NCBI GenBank assembly: GCA_012799425.1
Contig: JAAZLF010000515.1
Coordinates: 1 to 6,051, forward strand
Origin: Actinomycetales bacterium
GTDB taxonomy: Bacteria > Actinomycetota > Actinomycetes > Actinomycetales > Dermabacteraceae
Reading direction: 5' to 3'
Length of the DNA: 6,051 bases
Made by a program: the position numbers and the translations under genes. Position 1 is the first letter of the stretch. Every line of letters begins with the position of its first letter. Shown piece after piece: positions 1 to 5,996 of this stretch. A model generated the notes under the pieces. It was not told where the DNA came from. It made no database searches and was given only the letters and a program-made list of their open reading frames with translations.

Positions 1-8
1 ACCGGGTT

Positions 9-81
9 GCCCTGATAGCTCAGTCGGCAGAGCGTCTCCATGGTAAGGAGAAGGTCAAGGGTTCGATTCCCTTTCAGGGCT
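9..81 (+). tRNA. tRNA-Thr (anticodon GGT)
   Basis: A complete cloverleaf can be folded by eye. The acceptor stem is 9-15 with 74-80 (GCCCTGA/TCAGGGC, seven Watson-Crick pairs) and the discriminator is T81. The D stem is 18-21 with 30-33, the anticodon stem 35-39 with 47-51, and the T stem 57-61 with 69-73 around the loop TTCGATT. The seven-base anticodon loop at 40-46 carries GGT at 42-44, which reads threonine ACC and ACU codons. The 3' CCA is not encoded (TCTG follows), so it must be added by CCA nucleotidyltransferase, whereas the neighbouring tRNA-Met does encode it. Only eight bases precede the gene in this window, so its promoter is not visible. A tRNA-Thr/tRNA-Met pair upstream of rpmG is a known actinobacterial arrangement. 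Confidence 0.96.
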
Positions 82-94
82 CTGATTGGATGCG

Positions 95-124
95 GCGGCC
101 CGGTCTCATTCGAGATCGGGCCGC
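95..124 (+). terminator. Strong hairpin between the two tRNA genes
   Basis: Bases 95-107 pair with 112-124: eight G/C pairs (GCGGCCCG with CGGGCCGC), one G-T wobble, then four more pairs, closing on the four-base loop ATTC at 108-111. TTCATC follows but there is no real U-tract. The position 13 bases after tRNA-Thr fits a transcription terminator or an RNA-processing hairpin. Only 12 bases lie between the hairpin and tRNA-Met, too few for a separate promoter outside the hairpin, so complete termination here would leave tRNA-Met unexpressed unless a promoter lies within it. Partial termination or 3'-end processing of tRNA-Thr is therefore the better reading. The structure is directly seen; the function is inferred. 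Confidence 0.6.
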
Positions 125-136
125 TTCATCGGTCAA

Positions 137-213
137 GCCGGGGTAGCTCAGACGGTTAGAGCGCACGACTCATAATCGTGAGGTCGCGGGTTCGATCCCC
201 GCCCTCGGTACCA
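137..213 (+). tRNA. tRNA-Met (anticodon CAT), elongator type, CCA encoded
   Basis: The cloverleaf folds as acceptor 137-143 with 203-209, D stem 146-149 with 159-162, anticodon stem 164-168 with 176-180 (CACGA/TCGTG), and T stem 186-190 with 198-202 around TTCGATC. The discriminator is A210 and CCA is encoded at 211-213. The anticodon CAT is at 171-173 in the loop CTCATAA. It is not an initiator: the anticodon stem lacks the three consecutive G-C pairs, and there is no C1-A72 mismatch. The CAT anticodon leaves tRNA-Ile2 (lysidine-modified) possible. The position after tRNA-Thr and before rpmG matches the elongator tRNA-Met of actinobacteria, and I prefer that. The acceptor stem contains two wobble pairs, G1-U72 and G5-U68. 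Confidence 0.92.
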
Positions 214-230
214 CACCGGTCATCACCGGA

Positions 231-243
231 GTGGATAATCCAC
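231..243 (+). promoter_or_regulatory. Candidate -10 box inside a short palindrome, upstream of rpmG
   Basis: GTGGAT and ATCCAC form a perfect 6-bp inverted repeat around a single A (231-243). The central GATAAT (234-239) matches the TATAAT -10 consensus in five of six positions and stands out in this G+C-rich background. No good -35 hexamer is visible 16-18 bases upstream, where the tRNA-Met 3' end lies. Transcription from here would give rpmG a leader of about 65 bases. rpmG could equally be cotranscribed with the tRNAs. A palindrome over a -10 box would suit a repressor site, but I recognise no known operator. Confidence 0.3.
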
Positions 244-268
244 ATCCCCCGAGCACGGGGACCCACGA

Positions 269-288
269 GGCGCGCTGCGGAGCGCGCC
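269..288 (+). promoter_or_regulatory. Perfect hairpin in the rpmG leader
   Basis: GGCGCGCT (269-276) pairs fully with AGCGCGCC (281-288) around the tetraloop GCGG. It ends nine bases before the rpmG ribosome binding site (298-304), so in RNA it would sit just outside the ribosome footprint. Two smaller hairpins lie upstream in the same leader: 216-220 with 225-229, and 247-251 with 256-260. The stems are seen in the sequence. A role in translation control, RNA stability or tRNA/mRNA processing is only inferred. Confidence 0.4.
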
Positions 289-310
289 ACCCGGACGAAA
301 GAGGCGAACC

Positions 311-481
311 GTGGCGAGCAAGAGCTCTGACGTGCGTCCCAAGATCACCATGGCCTGCGTCGACTGCAAGGCACGCAACTACATCACCAAGAAGAACCGT
401 CGCAACACGCCGGATCGGCTCGAGCTCTCGAAGTTCTGCCCCACCTGCGGCAAGCAGACGGCTCACCGCGAGACCCGCTGA
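311..481 (+). CDS. rpmG: 50S ribosomal protein L33 (zinc-ribbon, Cys-containing form)
   Basis: This 56-residue protein is a small component of the large ribosomal subunit, in the region that contacts the E-site tRNA. It begins [16 protein letters not shown] and ends [10 protein letters not shown], with the basic centre [12 protein letters not shown], all typical of bacterial L33. Two CxxC pairs, C16/C19 and C43/C46, form the zinc-binding knuckle, so this is the zinc-dependent (C+) form rather than the Cys-less paralogue many actinobacteria use in zinc starvation. The start is GTG at 311, supported by AAAGAGG at 298-304, six bases upstream, and by family length; the only internal ATG (codon 14) would remove conserved residues. 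The gene follows tRNA-Met by 97 bases and is closed by a strong hairpin at 501-537. No Zur-like operator was seen upstream. Confidence 0.97.
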   Translation: MASKSSDVRPKITMACVDCKARNYITKKNRRNTPDRLELSKFCPTCGKQTAHRETR

Positions 482-500
482 GCGGTCTCACCGCACTTCC

Positions 501-537
501 ACGAAGGCCACCCGGCATCCGACCGGGTGGCCTTCGT
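501..537 (+). terminator. Factor-independent terminator-like hairpin after rpmG
   Basis: ACGAAGGCCACCCGG (501-515) pairs perfectly with 523-537, giving a 15-bp stem with a seven-base loop (CATCCGA). It begins 20 bases after the rpmG stop. There is no U-tract, only CATTCC, as is usual for actinobacterial terminators. It separates the tRNA/rpmG unit from the dehydratase/murB unit, implying that the downstream genes have a promoter between about 538 and 668. The best -10-like string there is GATGAT at 614-619, which has no recognisable -35, so I do not call a promoter. Confidence 0.85.
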
Positions 538-668
538 CATTCCCGGACCGTGCCTCGTGCAGTGCCGCAGGGGCCGGTCCGCGCCAGCAGCGGCCCCTGC
601 GCCTCAGCGGTGAGATGATCGGGGGGTCCGTATCCGTCGGCCCCGCCGACCCGACCTCGGGAGACGCC

Positions 669-1118
669 ATGACCACCACCCCCGATCCCGCCTTCGCCGG
701 GCGCAGCTACCCGGCAGGCCCAGTGCACACGGTCTCCGCCGCGAAGATCATCGAGTTCGCCCGTGCCACCGGAGCCTCCTCGCCGCTCCACACCGACCCC
801 GAGGCCGCGCGCGGCGCCGGGCATCCGGACGTGGTCGCCCCGCCGACCTTCCTGGTCTCGCTCGCGCAGGCCACCGAGGCGCAGTACATCGAGGACCCGG
901 CCGCCGGGATCGACTTCCGCCGCGTGGTCCACGGGGAGGAGACGTTCACGCTGCACCGGCCCGTGGTGGCAGGTGACCGGCTCGTCCCGACCCTCACCGT
1001 CGAGTCGGTCCGGGCGGCGGGAGGCCACGCGATGGTCTCCACCCGCGTGGACCTGACCGAGGAGTCCGGCGCCGAGGTCGCCAGCGTGCGCAGCATGCTG
1101 GTCGTCCGAGGCGACTGA
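669..1118 (+). CDS. MaoC/HadA-like dehydratase N-terminal-domain protein (hotdog fold), probably the non-catalytic partner subunit
   Basis: The 149-residue protein resembles the FAS1-type dehydratase/MaoC N-terminal family, including mycobacterial HadA and HadC, which act in fatty-acid elongation by dehydrating 3-hydroxyacyl-ACP as heterodimers with HadB. The region around residues 30-62, reading FARATGASSPLHTD and then APPTF, aligns with the hydratase-2 motif. The catalytic Asp position holds Ala36 while His41 remains, so this is likely a structural or substrate-binding partner of the next protein. The start ATG at 669 is preceded by GGGAG at 659-663; the reading frame stays open upstream to 231 but there overlaps rpmG and its terminator in another frame. 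The next gene follows after 42 bases. Mycolate synthesis should not be assumed if the host is a mycolate-free Micrococcales; the acyl substrate is unknown. Confidence 0.85.
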   Translation: MTTTPDPAFAGRSYPAGPVHTVSAAKIIEFARATGASSPLHTDPEAARGAGHPDVVAPPTFLVSLAQATEAQYIEDPAAGIDFRRVVHGEETFTLHRPVVAGDRLVPTLTVESVRAAGGHAMVSTRVDLTEESGAEVASVRSMLVVRGD

Positions 1119-1160
1119 CCCCGCCCCGCCCGCTCGACTCCCCGGACCCCAGGAGCAGAC

Positions 1161-1634
1161 ATGACCACCCCCGCCCCCGCCCCCGTGGACCTCACCGACC
1201 TCAGCGTCGGCCAGGAGCTCGCCCGCACCAGCCACGAGCTCACGCGCGACACCCTGGTGCGCTACGCCGGCGCCTCCGGTGACTTCAACCCCATCCACTA
1301 CAACGACGCGGTCGCCGCCGAGGCCGGGCTGCCGGGCGTGATCGCCCACGGGATGCTCACCATGGGCACCGCGATCACCGGCCTGCTCGAGGCCATCGCG
1401 GATCCCACCGCCGTGCGTGCGTACTCGACCCGGTTCACCAACCCCATCCCGGTGCCGCCGACCGGATCCGCGCTCCTCGAGGTCGTCGCCGTCGTGGGAG
1501 CTCTCGACGAGACGGCGGGCACGGCCCGGATCGATCTGACCGCAGAGGTCGACGGCACCAAGGTGCTCGGCCGCGCCCGCGCCACGATCGCTCTGCCCGG
1601 TGGCGCAGGACAGGACGGCCGGGAGACCGCATGA
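1161..1634 (+). CDS. MaoC/HadB-like (R)-specific enoyl-ACP/CoA hydratase (3-hydroxyacyl dehydratase)
   Basis: The 157-residue single-hotdog protein has the hydratase-2 signature YAGASGDFNPIH, with catalytic Asp41 and His46, followed by AHGMLTMG near residues 62-69. Enzymes with this motif interconvert (R)-3-hydroxyacyl and trans-2-enoyl thioesters; in mycobacteria the equivalent HadB forms the active dehydratase with HadA or HadC. The ATG is well placed, five bases after AGGAG (1151-1155). The first ten residues are Ala/Pro-rich and probably disordered. The gene lies directly after its likely non-catalytic partner, and its stop overlaps the murB start (ATGA), so the three genes are probably one operon and translationally coupled. 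A FAS-linked role is inferred from homology; CoA-linked hydration is the alternative. No HadC-like third subunit is present here. Confidence 0.9.
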   Translation: MTTPAPAPVDLTDLSVGQELARTSHELTRDTLVRYAGASGDFNPIHYNDAVAAEAGLPGVIAHGMLTMGTAITGLLEAIADPTAVRAYSTRFTNPIPVPPTGSALLEVVAVVGALDETAGTARIDLTAEVDGTKVLGRARATIALPGGAGQDGRETA

Positions 1635-2758
1635 GGCTCTCCGACCTGACCACGCTGCGCATCGGCGGCGAGATCGGCAAGCTCGTCGAGGCCCGCACCG
1701 CAGAGGAGGTGATCGAGGCCGTCTCCGCTGCGGATGCCGCAGGGGAGCAGCTGCTCGTGCTCGGCGGCGGCTCGAACCTGGTCGCCTCCGATGAGTCGTT
1801 CGAGGGCACCGTGGTCCTGCTGCGCGACCCCGAGGCCCCGCCGCTGCTGGACGCGACCTGCGAGGTCGGAGCCTCAGGGGAGCCGGACGGCATCCCCGTG
1901 GACCCGGCGGAGCTCACGCCGCTGGATCCCACCTGCGGAGGCGCCATCGTGGAGTACTTCGCGGGCGTGAACTGGGATCGGGCGGTGCGCTACGCGATCG
2001 CCCGGGAGATGGTCGGCATCGAGGCCCTGTCCGGGATACCCGGCACCGTCGGCGCGACCCCGATCCAGAACGTCGGCGCCTACGGCCAGGAGGTCTCGGC
2101 GACCATCTCGCGTGTGCGCACCTGGGACAGGGAGAAGAACGCGGTGCGCACCTTCTTCGCCGCCGACTGCGACTTCTCCTACCGCGACAGCGTGTTCAAG
2201 CGCACCCGATACGCCGGCCCGGTGCCCTCCGCCACCGGCCGCTACGTGGTGCTGTCGGTGACGTTCCAGCACACGATCGGCTCCCTCTCGGCACCGATCC
2301 GCTACGCGCAGCTGGCCGAGACGCTCGGCGTGGAGGTGGGACAGCGGGCACCGATGGACCAGGTGCGCGAGGCGGTGCTGAGGATCCGAGGATCCAAGGG
2401 CATGGTGCTCGACCCGCTCGACCACGACACCTGGAGCGCGGGCTCCTTCTTCACCAATCCGATCCTCGACGCCCACGAGGCCGAGCGCCTGCCCGCCGCG
2501 GCCCCTCGCTTCGATGCGGGCGGAGGCCGGATCAAGACCAGCGCCGCCTGGCTGATCAGCAACTCGGGCATCGAGCGCGGCCACGCGCTGGGGGAGCGGG
2601 CCTCGGTCTCGACCAAGCACTCGCTGGCGCTGACCAACCGAGGCGGAGCGGCCAGCGAGGATCTCGCGGCACTGGCCCGAGACGTGCAGCAGCGGGTCGA
2701 GGAGAGCTACGGCATCCGCCTCGTGCCCGAACCAGTGCGACTGGGCATCGAACTCTGA
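1631..2758 (+). CDS. murB: UDP-N-acetylenolpyruvoylglucosamine reductase
   Basis: MurB is the cytoplasmic FAD enzyme that uses NADPH to reduce UDP-GlcNAc-enolpyruvate to UDP-N-acetylmuramate, the second committed step of peptidoglycan precursor synthesis. In 375 residues it shows the FAD-binding region with LGGGSNLV (44-51) and [19 protein letters not shown] (136-154), the substrate loop SYRDSVFK (183-190) characteristic of type I MurB, the catalytic serine in SAGSFFTNP (Ser272), and the catalytic glutamate in VPEPVR near the C-terminus (Glu367). The ATG lies in the ATGA overlap with the upstream hydratase gene, and the N-terminus [13 protein letters not shown] fits the family. Unusually, about 25-30 extra residues, rich in Asp, Glu and Pro with Cys77 and Cys102, lie between VVLLRD and EYFAG (roughly 70-104). 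All key residues are intact, so it should be active. Confidence 0.97.
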   Translation: MRLSDLTTLRIGGEIGKLVEARTAEEVIEAVSAADAAGEQLLVLGGGSNLVASDESFEGTVVLLRDPEAPPLLDATCEVGASGEPDGIPVDPAELTPLDPTCGGAIVEYFAGVNWDRAVRYAIAREMVGIEALSGIPGTVGATPIQNVGAYGQEVSATISRVRTWDREKNAVRTFFAADCDFSYRDSVFKRTRYAGPVPSATGRYVVLSVTFQHTIGSLSAPIRYAQLAETLGVEVGQRAPMDQVREAVLRIRGSKGMVLDPLDHDTWSAGSFFTNPILDAHEAERLPAAAPRFDAGGGRIKTSAAWLISNSGIERGHALGERASVSTKHSLALTNRGGAASEDLAALARDVQQRVEESYGIRLVPEPVRLGIEL

Positions 2759-2780
2759 CCCCGACAGCGAGCATCCCGCC

Positions 2781-2806
2781 CGCCGTCCTAAGATGGCAGG
2801 ACGGCG
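2781..2806 (+). promoter_or_regulatory. Inverted repeat over a TAAGAT -10-like box, upstream of glyA
   Basis: CGCCGTCCT (2781-2789) and AGGACGGCG (2798-2806) are perfect 9-bp complements separated by eight bases. TAAGAT (2789-2794), which matches the actinobacterial TANNNT -10 pattern, begins in the left arm and extends into the loop. Transcription starting just after it would give glyA a leader of about 40-45 bases. A -35 is not clear: CCGACA at 2761-2766 resembles TTGACA, but the 22-base spacing is too long. The same repeat could instead act as a weak terminator hairpin for murB, whose stop is 22 bases upstream. Operator, promoter and terminator readings are all inference; the repeat itself is certain. 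Confidence 0.45.
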
Positions 2807-2843
2807 CCCATCGCCGATCCGCCACGTCACTGCAGGAGGCCCT

Positions 2844-4112
2844 GTGAACGTCCTCGACCAGTCCATCGCCGAGCTCGACCCGGACATCGCCAAGGTGCTC
2901 GACCGCGAGCTGGGACGCCAGCAGCGCACCCTCGAGATGATCGCCAGCGAGAACTTCGTCCCGCGGGCCGTGCTCCAGGCGCAGGGCTCCGTGCTCACCA
3001 ACAAGTACGCCGAGGGCTATCCGGGTCGCCGCTACTACGGCGGCTGCGAAGAGGTGGACGTCGCCGAGGAGATCGCGATCCAGCGCGCCAAGGACCTGTT
3101 CGGCGCCGAGCACGCGAACGTCCAGCCGCATTCCGGTGCGTCGGCGAACGCGGCAGTGATGCATGCGCTGGCGCGCCCCGGAGACAAGCTGATGGGTCTC
3201 TCCCTCGCGCACGGCGGGCACCTCACCCACGGCATGAAGATCAACTTCTCCGGCCGGCTCTACGAGATCGTCGCGTACGAGACCGAGCCCGGCACCGGCC
3301 TGATCGACATGGACAAGGTGCGCGAGCTGGCGGTCGCCGAGCAGCCCAAGGTGATCGTGGCCGGTTGGTCCGCCTACACCCGCCAGCTCGACTTCGCGGC
3401 GTTCCGCGAGATCGCCGATGAGGTGGGCGCAGTCCTGTGGGTCGACATGGCTCACTTCGCCGGTCTGGTCGCCGCGGGCCTGCACCCCAGCCCCGTCCCC
3501 TATGCGGACGTGGTCTCGACCACCATCCACAAGACCATCGGCGGCCCCCGCTCCGGCATGATCCTGTGCAAGGAGAAGTGGGCCAAGAAGATCGACTCCG
3601 CGGTCTTCCCCGGCCAGCAGGGCGGCCCGCTGATGCACGTGATCGCGGCGAAGGCCGTGGCCCTCAAGGTGGCCGCGACCGACGACTTCAAGGATCGGCA
3701 GGCTCGCACCCTCGAGGGCGCGAAGCTGCTGGCCGACCGTCTCCAGGCGGAGGATGCGAAGGCCGCCGGCGTGAAGGTCATCTCCGGTGGGACCGATGTG
3801 CACCTGGTGCTGGTGGACCTGGTGGACAGCGAGCTCGACGGCCAGCAGGCCGAGGACCGTCTCCATGAGGCCGGCATCACCGTCAACCGCAACGCCGTCC
3901 CCAACGATCCGCGCCCGCCGCGGGTCACGTCCGGGCTGCGTATCGGCACACCGGCGCTGGCCACCCGCGGCTTCGGCCGTGAGGAGTTCACCGAGGTGGC
4001 GGACGTAATCGCCCTTGCGCTGACCGGTGGCGCGGACGTCGCGGACCTGCGCAAGCGCACCGAGGCCCTGGCGGCTTCGAAGCCGCTCTACACCGACCTC
4101 CAGCAGTACTGA
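2844..4112 (+). CDS. glyA: Serine hydroxymethyltransferase
   Basis: GlyA is the cytoplasmic PLP enzyme that converts serine and tetrahydrofolate to glycine and 5,10-methylenetetrahydrofolate, the main source of one-carbon units. The 422-residue length is typical. Visible landmarks are IASENF (33-38), [11 protein letters not shown] with Glu57 and Tyr64/Tyr65, [10 protein letters not shown] with the PLP-stacking His126, [10 protein letters not shown] with Asp201 and His204, the PLP Schiff-base lysine Lys230 in TTIHKT, and the substrate-carboxylate arginine Arg366 in SGLRIGTPA. The start is GTG at 2844, four bases after a perfect AGGAGG (2834-2839). An in-frame ATG at 2793 is rejected because it lies within the inverted repeat, has no ribosome binding site and adds 17 residues foreign to the family. 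The next gene, folD, uses the product of this reaction. Confidence 0.98.
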   Translation: MNVLDQSIAELDPDIAKVLDRELGRQQRTLEMIASENFVPRAVLQAQGSVLTNKYAEGYPGRRYYGGCEEVDVAEEIAIQRAKDLFGAEHANVQPHSGASANAAVMHALARPGDKLMGLSLAHGGHLTHGMKINFSGRLYEIVAYETEPGTGLIDMDKVRELAVAEQPKVIVAGWSAYTRQLDFAAFREIADEVGAVLWVDMAHFAGLVAAGLHPSPVPYADVVSTTIHKTIGGPRSGMILCKEKWAKKIDSAVFPGQQGGPLMHVIAAKAVALKVAATDDFKDRQARTLEGAKLLADRLQAEDAKAAGVKVISGGTDVHLVLVDLVDSELDGQQAEDRLHEAGITVNRNAVPNDPRPPRVTSGLRIGTPALATRGFGREEFTEVADVIALALTGGADVADLRKRTEALAASKPLYTDLQQY

Positions 4113-4122
4113 CGACGACCGT

Positions 4123-4149
4123 GGGGCCCGGCACGCAGCGCCGGGCCCC
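4123..4149 (+). terminator. Terminator-like hairpin after glyA
   Basis: GGGGCCCGGC (4123-4132) pairs perfectly with GCCGGGCCCC (4140-4149) around a seven-base loop, starting ten bases after the glyA stop. There is no U-tract. It could end glyA transcription or, because no promoter is recognisable before folD, act as a partial terminator or an mRNA-stabilising 3' structure that lowers folD-xthA expression relative to glyA. Confidence 0.7.
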
Positions 4150-4177
4150 GCGGCTGTCCCGCGGCCCTCACAGCCGC
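4150..4177 (+). other. Second hairpin, directly abutting the glyA terminator hairpin
   Basis: GCGGCTGT (4150-4157) pairs perfectly with ACAGCCGC (4170-4177) around a 12-base loop. It begins at the base after the first hairpin ends, so the two stems could stack in RNA. It ends 22 bases before the folD ribosome binding site. It may reinforce termination or help separate glyA from folD expression. The pairing is seen; its function is inferred. Confidence 0.45.
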
Positions 4178-4209
4178 CGCATCCGCACCCAGCGACACCA
4201 AGGAGCGCC

Positions 4210-5109
4210 ATGACGGCTCAGATCCTCGACGGCAAGGCCACCGCGACAGCGATCAAGGAGGAGCTCACCCAGCGCGTCGCGCGGCTGGTCAAGGGCGGCC
4301 ACGAGCGACCCGGTCTCGCCACCGTGCTGGTCGGGGATGATCCCGGCAGCTCCGCATACGTGCGCGGCAAGCACCGCGACAGCGAACAGATCGGCCTGCA
4401 CTCGATCCAGCGGCACCTCCCGGCAGACGCCACCCAGGCCGACGTCGTGGCCGTCGTCGACGAGCTCAACGCCGATCCCGCCTGCACCGGCTACATCGTC
4501 CAGCTGCCGCTGCCGAAGCAGATCGACACCGACGCGATCCTCGAGCGCATCGACCCCGCCAAGGACGCCGACGGACTGCACCCGACCAACCTCGGCCGAC
4601 TGGTGCTCAACGCCAACGCGCCGATCCACACGCCCCTGCCCTGCACCCCGCGCGCCGTGATCGAGCTGGTCGAGCGTCACGGTCAGGACTTCCGCGGCAA
4701 GGACGTCGTCGTCGTGGGGCGCGGCGTCACCGTGGGCCGCTCGATCGGTGCGCTGCTGACCCGGCGTGAGTACAACGCGACCGTCACCCTCTGCCACACC
4801 GGCACCACCGACCTGCCCGCCCATCTGCGGCGCGCCGACGTGATCGTCGCGGCCGCCGGTGCCGAGCACCTGGTGCGCGCCGAGGACGTCAAGCCCGGCG
4901 CGATCGTGCTCGACGTCGGCGTCTCCCGGCAGGAGGACCCGGCAGGCGGCAGGGCCAAGCTCGTCGGTGATGTCGATCCCGCCGCGGCCGAGGTCGCCGG
5001 CTGGATCAGCCCCAACCCCGGCGGCGTCGGGCCGATGACCCGCGCGCTGCTGCTGAAGAACGTCGTCGAGGCGGCCGAGCGCGCCGCCGGTATCCAGGAG
5101 CCCCAGTGA
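4210..5109 (+). CDS. folD: Bifunctional methylenetetrahydrofolate dehydrogenase / methenyltetrahydrofolate cyclohydrolase
   Basis: FolD oxidises 5,10-methylene-THF with NADP+ to methenyl-THF and hydrolyses it to 10-formyl-THF, used for purines and for formylating initiator Met-tRNA. The 299-residue protein has the catalytic SSAYVRGK with Tyr50 and Lys54, QLPLP with Gln98, DADGLHP with Asp121, the nucleotide-binding segment [14 protein letters not shown] (167-180), and the family signature PGGVGPMT (270-277). These numbers coincide with the E. coli enzyme. The segment GRGVTVGRS replaces the more common GRSNIVGRP, as I recall from other actinobacterial FolD proteins. The ATG at 4210 follows AAGGAG (4200-4205) by four bases; an in-frame ATG at 4027 lies inside glyA and is rejected. 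It follows glyA after 97 bases and overlaps xthA by GTGA, indicating translational coupling. Confidence 0.98.
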   Translation: MTAQILDGKATATAIKEELTQRVARLVKGGHERPGLATVLVGDDPGSSAYVRGKHRDSEQIGLHSIQRHLPADATQADVVAVVDELNADPACTGYIVQLPLPKQIDTDAILERIDPAKDADGLHPTNLGRLVLNANAPIHTPLPCTPRAVIELVERHGQDFRGKDVVVVGRGVTVGRSIGALLTRREYNATVTLCHTGTTDLPAHLRRADVIVAAAGAEHLVRAEDVKPGAIVLDVGVSRQEDPAGGRAKLVGDVDPAAAEVAGWISPNPGGVGPMTRALLLKNVVEAAERAAGIQEPQ

Positions 5110-5927
5110 CCCTCACCATCGCCACCGTCAACGTCAACGGCCTGCGTGCCGCCGCGCGGAAGGGGATGGGCGACTGGCTCGCCTCCACCACCGCGGATGT
5201 CGTCACCCTGCAGGAGGTGCGCGCCCCCGAGGAGCTGCTCGCCGGACTGATGGGGGAGGAATGGACGATCGTGGGGGAGGTCTCGCTGCTCAAGGGCCGC
5301 GCGGGCGTCGCGATCGCCGCCCGCACCTCGCTCGACCGCATCGATCTGGAGGGGGTGCGCCGCGGCCTGCCCGGTCTCGAGGAGGATTCGCACACCGGGC
5401 GCTGGCTCGAGGCGGATCTCGACGATCCGCTCGGCGACGGCACCGCGTTGACCGTGATCTCGTGCTACATGCATTCGGGCAACACCGAGAAGCCGCAGAC
5501 GATGGTCGACAAGTACGCCTTCCTCGACGCGATGATGCTGCGCCTGGAGACGCTGCGTGCCGACGGCCGCCACGTGGTGCTGACCGGTGACATCAACATC
5601 GCCCACACGGAATGGGACATCAAGAACTGGAAGGGCAACCTGAAGTCCGCCGGCTTCCTGCCCGAGGAGCGCGCGTACCTCGATCGCCTCACCACCGACG
5701 CCGGCTTCGTGGATGTCCACCGCGCCCTCCACGGCGACGGTCCCGGCCCGTACACCTGGTGGTCGCAGCGCGGCAAGGCCTTCGACAACGATGCCGGCTG
5801 GCGGATCGACTACCAGCTGACCACCGAGGAGCTCGCCGCCAAGGCCACCTCAGCTCAGGTCGATCGTGCCCCGAGCTACGACACCCGCTGGTCCGACCAC
5901 GCACCGCTGGTGGTCAGCTACACCTGA
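5106..5927 (+). CDS. xthA: Exodeoxyribonuclease III family (AP endonuclease)
   Basis: Members of this endonuclease/exonuclease/phosphatase-fold family cut DNA 5' to abasic sites and remove 3'-blocking groups in base excision repair. The 273 residues are a normal length. Conserved positions are Asn9 and Asn11 in TVNVNGLRA, the metal ligand Glu37 in LQEVRA, Tyr121 in SCYMHSG, Asp162 and Asn164 in [11 protein letters not shown], Asp235 in WRIDYQL, and Asp264-His265 in RWSDHAPL. The CYMHSG and following KYAFLD segments resemble actinobacterial XthA more than the E. coli protein. The GTG start at 5106 lies five bases after AGGAG (5096-5100) and overlaps the folD stop (GTGA); the next in-frame ATG, codon 21, would delete the first catalytic motif. 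Coupling to folD suggests expression with one-carbon metabolism, possibly linked through thymidylate supply and uracil repair, which is speculation. Confidence 0.95.
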   Translation: MTLTIATVNVNGLRAAARKGMGDWLASTTADVVTLQEVRAPEELLAGLMGEEWTIVGEVSLLKGRAGVAIAARTSLDRIDLEGVRRGLPGLEEDSHTGRWLEADLDDPLGDGTALTVISCYMHSGNTEKPQTMVDKYAFLDAMMLRLETLRADGRHVVLTGDINIAHTEWDIKNWKGNLKSAGFLPEERAYLDRLTTDAGFVDVHRALHGDGPGPYTWWSQRGKAFDNDAGWRIDYQLTTEELAAKATSAQVDRAPSYDTRWSDHAPLVVSYT

Positions 5928-5934
5928 CCACCTG

Positions 5935-5996
5935 CCGCGGCAGCGTCCGGCCCGGCCCGCGGCACGGGGCCCGCACGGCCCCGGGCGCTGCCGCGG
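5935..5996 (+). terminator. Large G+C-rich hairpin after xthA, probable operon terminator
   Basis: CCGCGGCAGCG (5935-5945) and CGCTGCCGCGG (5986-5996) form a perfect 11-bp outer stem. Inside it, CGGGGCC (5965-5971) pairs with GGCCCCG (5977-5983) around CGCAC. An alternative pairing, CCCGGCCC (5951-5958) with GGGCCGGG (5996-6003), competes with the outer arrangement. The structure starts seven bases after the xthA stop and lacks a U-tract. A terminator is the most economical reading; an extended intergenic repeat element is an alternative. Confidence 0.6.

Noticed and set aside
137..213. Initiator tRNA-fMet reading of the CAT tRNA
   Set aside because: There are no three G-C pairs in the anticodon stem and no C1-A72 mismatch.
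231..668. Upstream extension of the HadA-like reading frame to an ATG at 231 (146 extra residues)
   Set aside because: It overlaps rpmG in another frame and crosses the 15-bp terminator hairpin. The extension is Arg/Ser/Pro-rich with no family resemblance, and the ATG at 669 has its own ribosome binding site.
482..668. Promoter for the dehydratase/murB unit at GATGAT (614-619)
   Set aside because: The match to a -10 box is weak and no -35 hexamer lies at a usual distance. A promoter is expected between 538 and 668 but I cannot place it.
2793..2843. ATG at 2793 as the glyA start
   Set aside because: It lies in the inverted repeat and TAAGAT box, lacks a ribosome binding site and adds 17 non-family residues. 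GTG at 2844 follows a perfect AGGAGG and matches the family N-terminus and numbering.
4027..4209. N-terminal extension of FolD to an ATG at 4027
   Set aside because: It runs inside the glyA coding end and through both hairpins. The FolD start at 4210 has AAGGAG and places catalytic residues at the E. coli numbers.
2556..4211. Long open frame of 551 codons on the minus strand opposite glyA
   Set aside because: It is antisense to the clearly coding glyA and the murB end. Its composition is that of a G+C-rich shadow frame and no domain is recognisable. The same applies to the other long minus-strand frames at 537-1349, 1874-3004 and 4683-5732.
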